The position numbers and the translations under genes were made by a program. A stretch of DNA of 64,000 nucleotides from Candidatus Baltobacteraceae bacterium (GTDB lineage Bacteria; Vulcanimicrobiota; Vulcanimicrobiia; Vulcanimicrobiales; Vulcanimicrobiaceae), in contig DASXEW010000001.1 of assembly GCA_036489885.1 (NCBI GenBank), forward strand, positions 124,001 through 188,000, in the 5' to 3' direction. Of this stretch, positions 9,560-17,378 are shown in pieces. Under the pieces are notes generated by a model, which was not told the origin of the DNA, did not search any database, and worked only from the letters and a program-made list of their open reading frames with translations. Position 1 is the first letter of the stretch; every line of letters begins with the position of its first letter.

Positions 9560-10566
9560 TACGCCAGCTTACCGACGGCTTTCTCGAGCAGTCCCCAGGC
9601 TTCGTCGCCATAGAGCTTCTTTTGTTGATCGTAGAAGCCCGCATCGCGCAGCTTAGCCTTGAACGTGTCGCGGTTGACGTTGTTGAACGTCAGCCCTTCT
9701 TGCGTAAGTTTCGGCTGGAGCGTCGCGTTCAGATTTTCGACATCGCCGCGCTGCAGAAGTGCAGTCTCGTTCATGTTGCGTTCGAGCACGTCGAAGACGT
9801 CCTTCGGGAGTGAATCCTTTGCCGCCGAGTTCATCGCCATCCAGTAACCGGCCCACATATGATTCGAAAGCGAACAGAATTTCTGGACTTCGTACAGCTT
9901 GTACGTCTCGATGATTGCGAGCGAATTTTCTTGACCGTCCATCACACGCGTTTGCAACGCGGTGTACATCTCTTTGGAGTCGATCGGCGACGGCGAAGCG
10001 CCGATGGCTTTGAACATCGCGATCGCGACGGGGCTGGCCGGAACGCGGATCTTGAATCCGAGCATATCGCTGGCTTGCGCGATCGGTTTCGTGCTCGTCG
10101 TGATCTCGCGGACCCCGTTGTCCCAGATCTTGGCAAACGTGTACAGTCCGACTTTCCCGGTTTGATTGCGGATGAATGTGCCGAGCGCACCGTCCATTGC
10201 TGCGAACCCCTGCTTGGCATCGTTGAACGCGAAGCCGACATTGCTGATCGCCGCAACGCTAACGACATTGGCCAGCACGTTATCGGGCGCGCACCACAGC
10301 TGCAGCGCGCCCGAGCGGGCCTGGGTTAGCATCTGACTGTCGCCGCCGAGAATACTATTCGGGAACACGCCCAAATCGAGGCGGCCGTTCGTCTGCGAGC
10401 GGACCTTGTCTGCCATTGCTTTGAGCCGAACGTTGGTCGGATGTGTTTCGGGATTGTCCGTCCCAATCTTCATGGAGAACTCGGCGGCTTCGCCGGGAAA
10501 GCGGACGAAGTTGACCGCAAGCGCGGTCGCGGCCGAGGCTGTCAGAAAGCGGCGTCGGTTTTGCAT
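9559..10566 (-). CDS. TRAP transporter solute-binding protein DctP family, Tat-type signal
   Basis: A 335-residue periplasmic binding protein. The N-terminus MQNRRRFLTASAATALA has a twin-arginine-like motif, and SMKIGTDNPETHPTNVRLKA is the start of a DctP fold. KIRVPASPVAIAMFKAIGAS with MYTALQTRVMDGQENSL is the diagnostic central region, where an Arg binds the ligand carboxylate in the family. I took the ATG at 10566 rather than one 69 codons upstream because the signal peptide begins there. The membrane subunits DctQ and DctM are not in the window, so it is an orphan receptor or its partners lie elsewhere. Confidence 0.87.
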   Translation of the reverse strand: MQNRRRFLTASAATALAVNFVRFPGEAAEFSMKIGTDNPETHPTNVRLKAMADKVRSQTNGRLDLGVFPNSILGGDSQMLTQARSGALQLWCAPDNVLANVVSVAAISNVGFAFNDAKQGFAAMDGALGTFIRNQTGKVGLYTFAKIWDNGVREITTSTKPIAQASDMLGFKIRVPASPVAIAMFKAIGASPSPIDSKEMYTALQTRVMDGQENSLAIIETYKLYEVQKFCSLSNHMWAGYWMAMNSAAKDSLPKDVFDVLERNMNETALLQRGDVENLNATLQPKLTQEGLTFNNVNRDTFKAKLRDAGFYDQQKKLYGDEAWGLLEKAVGKLA

Positions 10567-10631
10567 GGGGCGCAGCCCTTCCGCGCTTTTGAAGAAGCAG
10601 CCTTCCCCGCATCTGCGGAGAAAGAAGAGAG

Positions 10632-11225
10632 ATGACACTGCTCGCGGTTTTACTCGCCGGCGCTTTGGCGCAGGCATCAATGCAACCGTATCAACCTCTC
10701 GTCGCCGGAGCGCGCTGGATCTATAGCTGCTCGGGTGGGATTGCGGCGAACCGCACGATATCGAACGGCGCAATCAACGGCGTGTCGGGCTTCGTGAACA
10801 TGCTTTCGCTGACGATACCCGGACAGCCGAGCGTACAATTCGGCGAATTACAAATGAACGATTCACAAGGGACGAAGGCGGGCGGCTGGGTTTTTGCGCC
10901 GACGTACCCGAGCGTGCAAATCAATCCGCCACAGCTGGAGCTGCCGATCAATCCGGTCATCGGACAGAGTTTCTCATTGCCGGACGGCTATGGCGGCACT
11001 ATCACCGTGACGTATGCGGGTTTGACGACGGTCACGAGCTACGCGCGGGTCTTTACGGGCGTTTCCGTCTTCAAGGAAACCGACAACGGTCATCCGCCTC
11101 TGCCCTTTCCGCGAACCGTTTACATGGTGAGGGGGATCGGCGAAGTGCAAATCGATCTTGCCGCGTCGCAAGCGCTCAATCTGCCCGCGACGACGTGCAC
11201 GCTCGCGTCGTATAGCATCCCGTGA
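10632..11225 (+). CDS. Secreted protein of unknown function (first of a three-gene unit)
   Basis: A 197-residue protein that I do not recognise. It has a short signal peptide (MTLLAVLLAGALAQAS), then a beta-rich region (ARWIYSCSGG, PINPVIGQSFSLPDGYGG). The pattern of an assay-like beta fold ending with an isolated Cys (TTCTLASYSIP) resembles other uncharacterised secreted proteins. GGAGAAAGAAGAG precedes the ATG. Its TGA overlaps the GTG of the next gene (GTGA), so it is coupled to the heme protein and probably acts with it in the periplasm. Confidence 0.7.
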   Translation: MTLLAVLLAGALAQASMQPYQPLVAGARWIYSCSGGIAANRTISNGAINGVSGFVNMLSLTIPGQPSVQFGELQMNDSQGTKAGGWVFAPTYPSVQINPPQLELPINPVIGQSFSLPDGYGGTITVTYAGLTTVTSYARVFTGVSVFKETDNGHPPLPFPRTVYMVRGIGEVQIDLAASQALNLPATTCTLASYSIP

Positions 11226-12334
11226 AACTTCCGGCCGTGGCCGGAGCTGTCGTCGCAATCGTGCTGATCGCGAGACTTGTCTTTGCACAAACGTCGCCGA
11301 ATCCGGCGATGAATGCTCCCGATCAGCTCGCGTGGTCCTTATTCCTACAGGTCAACGCAGACGCGTCGACGTCCGGTAACAGCGACGTACTCTTTGAGAC
11401 GTGGCCCAACGACGGCGACACGTTTACGATAAAGCCTGCGCGTTTCGTTCGAACGCATCATCCGCTGCGTCTCTCGCCGCAGGCGCTCGTCTCCGCTCAC
11501 GACCCGAGTCTTGAGGGTGCGGGCGAGGAGACGAATCGAAATCAGGCCGCGTACGACTTCATCGTCGACAATCACTTGTATTCGGTTCGAGGTTTGCAGG
11601 CTGCTTTCGGGACGACGTTGCGCTTTCCGGTCGATGCCGTCGAAGTCAAAGCGAACTGGTATCCGATAGAGCATATCCCCGGATACCGCGGAGATCCCTC
11701 GCAAGCGTATCGCGTCTATCACGTGAGCAAAGACGCAAACGGTCAAGCGTACGCGCTCGTCTCGCTGCACATCATATCGAAAGCCGTGCCGAATTGGACA
11801 TGGGCGACCTTCGAGCATGAGAATAGTCCGGCTCGCTGCGACACGCTTGGCTGTAGCGACACGTTCGGGGCCCAAACTCCTTTCGTTATGCCGAATGCGG
11901 TGCGCAATGCGGGTTATGGCCCTTGTCCGCGTACACCGGGGTTGAACGCGATGTTCGTGCACGCCAAGATCGATGCGGCTTTTGCGCACTACTGCCTCAA
12001 GGGCACCCAAAGTGATTTCACCGATACGACCGGCGTCGCGCTGCGTCTGGGCAACTCCGTTACCGAGAACGGCTTCGTAGCCCAGTCCTCGTGCATGACG
12101 TGTCACGCGCGAGCCGCCTTCGACCGCACCGGAAAAATGACGTCGTTCGGCGGCTTCGATCCGGCGGGGAACTCGTTCGTCGGAGCCGTCGATCCGGCAT
12201 GGTTCTGGTCGAGCGACAAATCAACGCGCGTTGCCACGCAGGCCGACTTCGTCTGGTCAATCCCATTCTGCGCGATCGATGACACGGGCCCAGCGAAACC
12301 GCAACCCTCCGCCCTGTGTAGTGCCAAACAATGA
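11222..12334 (+). CDS. Secreted mono-heme c-type cytochrome-like protein
   Basis: A 370-residue exported protein: signal peptide MKLPAVAGAVVAIVLIARLV with likely cleavage after FAQ, and a single heme c motif CMTCH at residues 291-295. A conserved-looking block NWTWATFEHENSP is followed by cysteine pairs (RCDTLGC), which may form disulfides. Start is GTG within GTGA. The family is uncharacterised to me; the heme motif implies periplasmic redox chemistry. The coupled gene downstream shares a 4-nt ATGA overlap. Confidence 0.75.
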   Translation: MKLPAVAGAVVAIVLIARLVFAQTSPNPAMNAPDQLAWSLFLQVNADASTSGNSDVLFETWPNDGDTFTIKPARFVRTHHPLRLSPQALVSAHDPSLEGAGEETNRNQAAYDFIVDNHLYSVRGLQAAFGTTLRFPVDAVEVKANWYPIEHIPGYRGDPSQAYRVYHVSKDANGQAYALVSLHIISKAVPNWTWATFEHENSPARCDTLGCSDTFGAQTPFVMPNAVRNAGYGPCPRTPGLNAMFVHAKIDAAFAHYCLKGTQSDFTDTTGVALRLGNSVTENGFVAQSSCMTCHARAAFDRTGKMTSFGGFDPAGNSFVGAVDPAWFWSSDKSTRVATQADFVWSIPFCAIDDTGPAKPQPSALCSAKQ

Positions 12335-12753
12335 TGATGTTGGTTTTCGCGGTCCTTATGACCGCGGCGAAATACTTCGTCGGCTCGTGGATGTGCGGTC
12401 CCGTGCACTGGACCTTCTCGCCACTCGCGAAAGGCTCACCGTGGCTCAAGGTCGTCTATGGAAACCCGAAGCGGCCGAGCGGCGTCGCCGTATTCGGCTA
12501 CGTCGAGGGTTTACACGGCTTTGTGTATCGCGACTTTCGCGCGGACGGCTCGTACGCGAATCTCACATCGAGCGGACCGGTCAAGGGCACGTGGGTGTGG
12601 ACCGGGCCATATTATCCCGCGGGCGGCGGCGAGGCGCTTTTGGGGCGCATCGTGTACGTGATCAAGAGTCCGACGAAGTACGTTCGCAAGTTCCAGCAGT
12701 TCGCGAACGGGCAAACGATCGATCGCGGCGGAGACGTTTGCACAAAGCTCTAG
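12331..12753 (+). CDS. Small secreted protein of unknown function
   Basis: A 140-residue protein starting at an ATG that overlaps the upstream stop (ATGATG). The N-terminus MMMLVFAVLMTAAKYF is hydrophobic and signal-like. The body has GSWMCGPVHWTF and ends with a second Cys (GGDVCTKL), so one disulfide is possible. The beta-rich pattern suggests a small lipocalin- or heme-associated fold, but that is speculation. Its stop shares CTAG (12750-12753) with the convergent zinc-finger gene. Confidence 0.65.
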   Translation: MMMLVFAVLMTAAKYFVGSWMCGPVHWTFSPLAKGSPWLKVVYGNPKRPSGVAVFGYVEGLHGFVYRDFRADGSYANLTSSGPVKGTWVWTGPYYPAGGGEALLGRIVYVIKSPTKYVRKFQQFANGQTIDRGGDVCTKL

Positions 12754-12914
12754 CTCGCCGGGGCGTCACACTCGACGAGCTCTTCGCCGCAATTGAGGCA
12801 ATGATCGTCATTTGATTCGGCGCACGCCTTGCAAAACGCGTGGCTGTATTCGCAGAGCATGACGCTCTCTTCGCCAATCAATGACTTTGCGCACTTGTCG
12901 CACGTCTTTTGCAT
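12750..12914 (-). CDS. 54-residue double zinc-ribbon protein (DUF1272-like)
   Basis: This tiny protein begins MQKTCDKCAKSL and has four CxxC-type knuckles: CDKC, then CEYSHAFCKAC, then CLNCGEEL. Spacing and the 'cys-rich then CPNCGGEL-like' end match the DUF1272 family of small putative zinc proteins. Its ATG is 2 bp after the stop of the DsbA/FrnE-like selenoprotein candidate, so the two are probably translated together. A zinc- or thiol-linked partner role is inferred only from context. Confidence 0.75.
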   Translation of the reverse strand: MQKTCDKCAKSLIGEESVMLCEYSHAFCKACAESNDDHCLNCGEELVECDAPAS

Positions 12915-12916
12915 CG

Positions 12917-13519
12917 CTAGCTGCTCAGTAGCCGGACGAGATTCTCCGGTCGTTGCATCCCGACGACTGCCATGCGATTCGGCCACGCCATCGCCGGAAC
13001 GCCGTTCACGCCCGCACGGTGCGACGCGTTGATGAAATCGTCGACCGTCGCTGCAAAACGATGCTCGGACCATGCGTTTTCGACATCCGTTGCCGTCGCG
13101 CCGTAGCGCTCCGCTATCGGGATGATTACGGCGGGCTTTGCGATGTCGGCTTGTTCGGTGAAGAATGCGCGTGAGACGTCATGATGAAATGCGCCGGACG
13201 CATCGTCACCGCCGAGCGAGCGAACGAGCTCGGCTGTTTCCAGTGCGAAGCGCGAGTTGTAGTTACGCGATGGCGGATCGATCGGGAGACCGACCATTTG
13301 CGCCGTGCGGATCAGGCGCTCGCGGATTGCGGGCCACGCTTCCGGCGGGAACGGTTTGGGTGCGCCTTCCGGCGGCGTTTCGGGATGCAGCTCGAACGGA
13401 AGCCAGCGCAGCTTTGCGTCAAGCTCTCGTGCGGCTTGTTCGGCCCAGACCGAGCCGAGGTAGCAGTATGGTCAAACAACGTCGGACCAGATATTGATGA
13501 TGCGCGCTTGGGGATTCAT
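12917..13519 (-). CDS. DsbA/FrnE-like thiol-disulfide oxidoreductase with in-frame TGA (probable selenocysteine)
   Basis: Reading through one TGA gives a complete 200-residue DsbA-family protein of the FrnE/2-hydroxychromene-carboxylate isomerase branch. The N-terminus is INIWSDVV-(TGA)-PYCYLGS, where family members have DFxCPWCYLG. The TGA (13472-13474) therefore sits exactly on the first, nucleophilic cysteine (residue 16), and Cys19 remains. The rest is intact: HPETPPEG, then the DsbA cis-Pro region [10 protein letters not shown] near the C-terminus. A hairpin with a GGUCU loop follows the TGA at bacterial SECIS distance. The ATG at 13519 overlaps the upstream stop (ATGA). Alternatives are a nonsense mutation or sequencing error. 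selA, selB, selC and selD are not in this window. Confidence 0.8.
13440..13458 (-). promoter_or_regulatory. Candidate bacterial SECIS hairpin
   Basis: In the transcript the segment UCGGCUCGGUCUGGGCCGA folds as a 7-bp stem (one U-G pair) closed by the loop GGUCU. The loop starts 20 nt after the UGA. The Escherichia coli fdhF SECIS also presents GGUC in its apical loop at nearly the same distance, and SelB reads that loop. The bulged U of the E. coli element is not evident here. Confidence 0.7.
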
Positions 13520-13749
13520 TTCGCGCCGTACGTGTACGACGCGGGCTTCCATTCACAGACACTCCCGTCGCGCATTACGAACGACTCGCAACCATCGACT
13601 TCAGGATTGAAGTCTTCGTTGAGGGCTTTGGTGCGCGTCCAATCGACGTTGTTGTCCTGGCGTGCCGCAGCCCGTGCCTTCTGATACGAAAACTGTGGAG
13701 ACTTGGTCAAGGCGTTGAGTGCGCGAACGAGAGTCTGTGCCTGCGTCAT
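13516..13749 (-). CDS. 77-residue hypothetical protein, first gene of the selenoprotein operon
   Basis: A small soluble protein that I do not recognise. The N-terminus [18 protein letters not shown] is helical. The C-terminal half has two cysteines ([16 protein letters not shown]) 11 residues apart and an aromatic tail. It has no signal peptide. Its stop overlaps the ATG of the DsbA/FrnE-like gene. The start codon lies only 15 bp from the divergent ATG of the flavin oxidoreductase gene, leaving almost no room for untranslated leaders. Confidence 0.65.
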   Translation of the reverse strand: MTQAQTLVRALNALTKSPQFSYQKARAAARQDNNVDWTRTKALNEDFNPEVDGCESFVMRDGSVCEWKPASYTYGAK

Positions 13750-13764
13750 CCGTCCGATTGTAGC

Positions 13765-14769
13765 ATGAAATATTTTTCAATTCTCGATCTCGTGCCGATT
13801 CGTAAAGGCGGAACGCCCGGCGAAGCGTTGTCTCGTACGATCGAGCTTGCCCAGCACGCCGAGCAGTGGGGTTATCACCGCTACTGGGTGGCCGAGCACC
13901 ACAACATGCCGGGGATCGGCAGCGCCGCGACATCAATCGTCATCGCGGCCGTCGCGGGCGCGACGAAGACGATGCGAGTCGGTTCGGGCGGTGTGATGCT
14001 GCCGAATCATTCGCCGCTCGTGATCGCAGAGCAGTTCGGGACGCTCGAAGCGCTCTATCCCGGGCGTATCGATCTTGGACTTGGCCGCGCGCCGGGAACC
14101 GATATGATCACGTCGCGTGCACTACGACGCGATCTTGCTACGACGTCGGATCGTTTTCCGCAGGACGTGCTGGAGCTGCAGCGTTTTCTGGATGATGGTT
14201 TTCCGCAGCACGGGATTCAGGCAGTGCCGGGAACCGGCGCCAACACGCCGATTTGGCTTTTGGGCTCGAGTCTCTTTAGTGCGCAGCTTGCGGCGGAGCT
14301 GGGTTTGCCGTTCGGCTTCGCATCGCACTTCGCTCCGGATTTGCTGTTCGAGGCGCTGCAGATCTATCGCGATACATTCCAGCCCTCGGAAGAGCTGGAG
14401 CAACCGTGCGCGATGCCCACAATTCCGGTGATCGTTGCAGATACGGACGAAGAAGCGCGCCGGTTGCTGACGAGCTCGCAACAGTCGACGGCGAATCTCG
14501 TGCGTGGGAAACCCGGCCAACTGCCGGAGCCTGTCGACATGTCGCAGATGGAGCAGTTGCTTTCGTCCGAAGAACGAGCTGCTGTTGCGCACCGTCAGAT
14601 GTACGCAGCGGTTGGTTCACCGGCGACGGTGCGCGAACGAATTGCCGGTTTCATCAAACGTACGCAAGCGGACGAGCTGATGATCACGTCGATGATCTAC
14701 GATCAAGCTGCTCGCTTGCGTTCGTTCGAGCTCGCTTCAGAAGTTCTGAAGGGCCTCAAGGGTGGGTAG
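13765..14769 (+). CDS. LLM-class flavin-dependent oxidoreductase (YhbW/MsnO8-like)
   Basis: A 334-residue luciferase-like monooxygenase of the group using FMNH2/F420-type flavin. [20 protein letters not shown] and [20 protein letters not shown] are diagnostic of the YhbW/MsnO8 branch, followed by [20 protein letters not shown] and [11 protein letters not shown]. The C-terminus holds the expected [20 protein letters not shown]. No Shine-Dalgarno sequence is visible and the start is 15 bp from the divergent gene, so the transcript may be very short-leadered. Substrate unknown. Confidence 0.9.
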   Translation: MKYFSILDLVPIRKGGTPGEALSRTIELAQHAEQWGYHRYWVAEHHNMPGIGSAATSIVIAAVAGATKTMRVGSGGVMLPNHSPLVIAEQFGTLEALYPGRIDLGLGRAPGTDMITSRALRRDLATTSDRFPQDVLELQRFLDDGFPQHGIQAVPGTGANTPIWLLGSSLFSAQLAAELGLPFGFASHFAPDLLFEALQIYRDTFQPSEELEQPCAMPTIPVIVADTDEEARRLLTSSQQSTANLVRGKPGQLPEPVDMSQMEQLLSSEERAAVAHRQMYAAVGSPATVRERIAGFIKRTQADELMITSMIYDQAARLRSFELASEVLKGLKGG

Positions 14770-14789
14770 CAAAACGAAGCCCGTCCAGC

Positions 14790-14865
14790 GCCGACGTAGC
14801 TCAGTTGGTAGAGCAGCTGATTCGTAATCAGCAGGTCAGCGGTTCAAGTCCGCTCGTCGGCTCCA
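14790..14865 (+). tRNA. tRNA-Thr (anticodon CGU), CCA encoded
   Basis: A complete cloverleaf: 7-bp acceptor GCCGACG/CGTCGGC, D-arm GCTC/GAGC with AGTTGGTA loop, anticodon arm GCTGA-TTCGTAA-TCAGC giving anticodon CGT, T-arm AGCGG-TTCAAGT-CCGCT, discriminator T, and genomic CCA at 14863-14865. It reads ACG threonine codons, which fits this GC-rich genome where ACG is common. Confidence 0.97.
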
Positions 14866-14920
14866 GCTTTTATAGAAGATCGCGAGGCACGGCAGCCGAA
14901 CGCACGTTCGGTCAATTGCT

Positions 14921-15622
14921 ATGGCCATTCAAATAGGGATCAGCTACGCGCCGCAGTCCGGCCCGTATCCGCGATACATTGAAGCCGTGCAGAGCGCAGC
15001 GACGCGCCTCGGGCTCGACGTCGAGGTTATCGATCTTTGGGCGCATCCCAAAGAAATCGGGAGCATTGACGGTATTGTTTTCACGGGCGGCGGTGATGTC
15101 GCGCCCGATCGCTTCGGTAAACCCTCTGAGATCGATCGGTGCGAAGGCGTTAAACTCGCACGCGACGATCACGAATTTCGCATGTGCGAGACGGCGAAGG
15201 AACGCGAGGTGCCGGTGCTCGGCATTTGTCGCGGCGAGCAGTTGCTGAACGTAGGCTTCGGCGGAACGCTGATCACGCACATTTCTACGGCGAGCGATCA
15301 CGCCAAATCCGATGGCAACGATGCGCAGCATATGGTTACCGTTCAACCCGGATCGATGATTGCGCGCCTAGCTGCGGCCGATCGGGCCGAAGTAAACAGT
15401 TCGCACCATCAAGCCGTCGATCGGCTCGCCGATCCATTTGTCGTTACGGCGCGCGCAAGCGATGGGACGATCGAAGCGTTCGAGTGGGCGAAACCCGAAG
15501 GAAAACCGTTTCTTCTCGCCGTGCAGTGGCATCCCGAGCGGATGGATCAGGCTGAGAAGCTTGCGGGTCCGGTGTTCGAACATTTTTTGAAAGCCGTTGC
15601 CGGTTCGCGCAGCTACGCCTGA
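14921..15622 (+). CDS. Class I glutamine amidotransferase-like hydrolase (peptidase C26, PuuD-like)
   Basis: A 233-residue gamma-glutamyl-GABA hydrolase family member. The nucleophile elbow is GICRGEQLLNV, the distal catalytic pair is in AVQWHPERM, and IDGIVFTGGGDVAPDRFG is the N-terminal substrate-side motif. Length and motifs fit PuuD-type enzymes that cleave gamma-glutamylated amines, although no putrescine-pathway genes are near. Its 3' end overlaps the next gene by 26 bp. Confidence 0.85.
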   Translation: MAIQIGISYAPQSGPYPRYIEAVQSAATRLGLDVEVIDLWAHPKEIGSIDGIVFTGGGDVAPDRFGKPSEIDRCEGVKLARDDHEFRMCETAKEREVPVLGICRGEQLLNVGFGGTLITHISTASDHAKSDGNDAQHMVTVQPGSMIARLAAADRAEVNSSHHQAVDRLADPFVVTARASDGTIEAFEWAKPEGKPFLLAVQWHPERMDQAEKLAGPVFEHFLKAVAGSRSYA

Positions 15623-16085
15623 CGATCGCGACGCGATCTGGGCGATTCTCGAACCGATGATCCGCGCAGGAGAAACCTACACGCTTCCGCGCGATCTCTC
15701 ACGAGACGACGCGTTCACGTACTGGTTCGCATCCGGGCATCACGTTCATGTTTACGACGAAGGCGAGGTTTTGGGGACGTACTTCCTTCATACGAACGCT
15801 GCCGGCGGCGGTTCGCACGTCGCCAACTGCGGCTACGTGACCTCACCTGCGGCGATGGGACGCGGCGTGGCGCGGGCCATGTGCGCCCATTCGCTCGAGC
15901 TGGCCCGGGAGCTCGGGTACCGGGCGGTTCAGTTCAACTTCGTGGTCTCGACCAACGTCGGGGCCATACGACTCTGGCAGAGCTTCGGCTTCGAGGTGGC
16001 CGGCCGGTTGCCGGGGGCGTTCAACCACCCCACTGCGGGCTACGTCGATGCCCTGGTGATGTACAAGAAGCTCGCCTCCTCTTAA
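15597..16085 (+). CDS. GNAT family N-acetyltransferase
   Basis: A 162-residue acetyl-CoA-dependent acyltransferase. Motif A is GYVTSPAAMGRGVARAMCAH near residues 78-97, with RAVQFNFVVSTNVGAIRLW and a GFEVAGRLPGAF C-terminal motif. The start is TTG inside the preceding gene; the overlap makes coupling likely. The substrate is unknown. The stretch around 15.85-16.1 kb is more GC-rich in third positions than its neighbours. Confidence 0.85.
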   Translation: MPVRAATPDDRDAIWAILEPMIRAGETYTLPRDLSRDDAFTYWFASGHHVHVYDEGEVLGTYFLHTNAAGGGSHVANCGYVTSPAAMGRGVARAMCAHSLELARELGYRAVQFNFVVSTNVGAIRLWQSFGFEVAGRLPGAFNHPTAGYVDALVMYKKLASS

Positions 16086-16118
16086 GCCGCCCTGGCCGCG
16101 GGCCGATACCACCTGTGA

Positions 16119-17375
16119 ATGCAGCCTCTCCCTCACCGCGCCCCGCACCCCGCCGAGCGCCGTTCCGACGTTCTCGCGATGCTGCTTGCGCCGAGCTCTC
16201 CGACCGAATTCCTCGAACGCTACTTTGAGAAGGAACCGCTCCACATCGGACGCGGCGATCCGAAGTATTTCAGCGGGGTCTACGACGTCGGCGAGATCGA
16301 GAGCTCGCTCGCCGTCGGCGGAAACGACCACGACAAGTTCGTTCTGATCAAGCACGGCACGGGTCAGGTTTCCCCCGACGAAATGATGATCGAACGCAAG
16401 CATACGCGTGCACGGCACACCGGCCGCGCGCCGAAGCTCGTGATCGATCCGCGCGTCATCGTGTCATATTTCGACCGCGGCTACTCGCTGGTCATCAAAG
16501 ACGCGTCGCTGTTCAGTCCGAAGCTGCAGAAGTTCGTCAATCGCGTCCAGCAGCGGCTCGGCTTCTACATTCAAACGAACGTCTATTTCACGCCGCCGAA
16601 GGCGCAAGGCTTCGACGTCCATCACGACACGCACGATACGCTCGTGATGCAGATCGAAGGGACGAAGACGTGGCGGATCTACGATCCCGTCGTTCAGCTC
16701 CCCGTCGAGACGCAGCCGTTCTCAAAAGATGAGCACGGAAAGCAGATCAAGCTGAATCGCGAGGTCACGCTCAATCCCGGCGATACGCTCTACGTTCCGC
16801 ATGGTTTCCCGCACGAAGCCATGACGGCCGAAGGAAAGTCGCTGCACGTCACGCTCGCGATGTGCCCGTTACGCGTCATCGACTTGCTTGAAGCTATGAT
16901 CGATTTCGCTGCGGTAACCGACCTCGAGCTTCGCCGTGCGCTCCCGCCGGGTTGGCATGAATCGAAAGAATTTCCGGCGCGCTTCGCCGCGATGATCCAC
17001 GAGCGTCTCCCCAAAGCGCTACCTGCGGCGCACGTCCCGGCCGCGAGCGAGATGATTCTACGCGATCTGTTCGCGGTAACGCGGGCCGAAGCGGGCGGGG
17101 CCTTTGGTGAATGGGAGCGTTTCATGACGCTCGGGCCGACGAATACGCTCACGATGCGCGACGATGCACCCTTCATGTTGCGCCGTGCCGGTCAGAATAT
17201 CGAACTGCTGATCGCCGGGAAGTCGCTCGCGTTTCCCGCGGCATACGCACCGCTCTTCGAAAAACTGCAGGCTGGGCCAATGACGGTTTCGCAAGTCGAT
17301 GCGGCGCTGCCCGGCAACGTCGGCCGTCAGCTCGTGAAGATGCTGCTCCTCGAAGGGCTGATCTCGGTCAACTAG
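16119..17375 (+). CDS. JmjC/cupin-type Fe(II)/2-oxoglutarate oxygenase (ROXA/cupin-4-like)
   Basis: A 418-residue protein with the cupin-4/JmjC signature. FDVHHDTHDTLVMQIEGTK provides the H-x-D iron ligands (H168 and D170), LNPGDTLYVPHGFPHEA supplies the distal His (H232), and the N-terminal SPTEFLERYFEKEPLHIGRG is the typical family opening. The C-terminal third resembles the winged-helix region of the ribosomal oxygenases (RoxA/YcfD). Those hydroxylate a ribosomal-protein arginine in E. coli; the target here is unknown. Confidence 0.85.
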   Translation: MQPLPHRAPHPAERRSDVLAMLLAPSSPTEFLERYFEKEPLHIGRGDPKYFSGVYDVGEIESSLAVGGNDHDKFVLIKHGTGQVSPDEMMIERKHTRARHTGRAPKLVIDPRVIVSYFDRGYSLVIKDASLFSPKLQKFVNRVQQRLGFYIQTNVYFTPPKAQGFDVHHDTHDTLVMQIEGTKTWRIYDPVVQLPVETQPFSKDEHGKQIKLNREVTLNPGDTLYVPHGFPHEAMTAEGKSLHVTLAMCPLRVIDLLEAMIDFAAVTDLELRRALPPGWHESKEFPARFAAMIHERLPKALPAAHVPAASEMILRDLFAVTRAEAGGAFGEWERFMTLGPTNTLTMRDDAPFMLRRAGQNIELLIAGKSLAFPAAYAPLFEKLQAGPMTVSQVDAALPGNVGRQLVKMLLLEGLISVN

Positions 17376-17378
17376 CCG

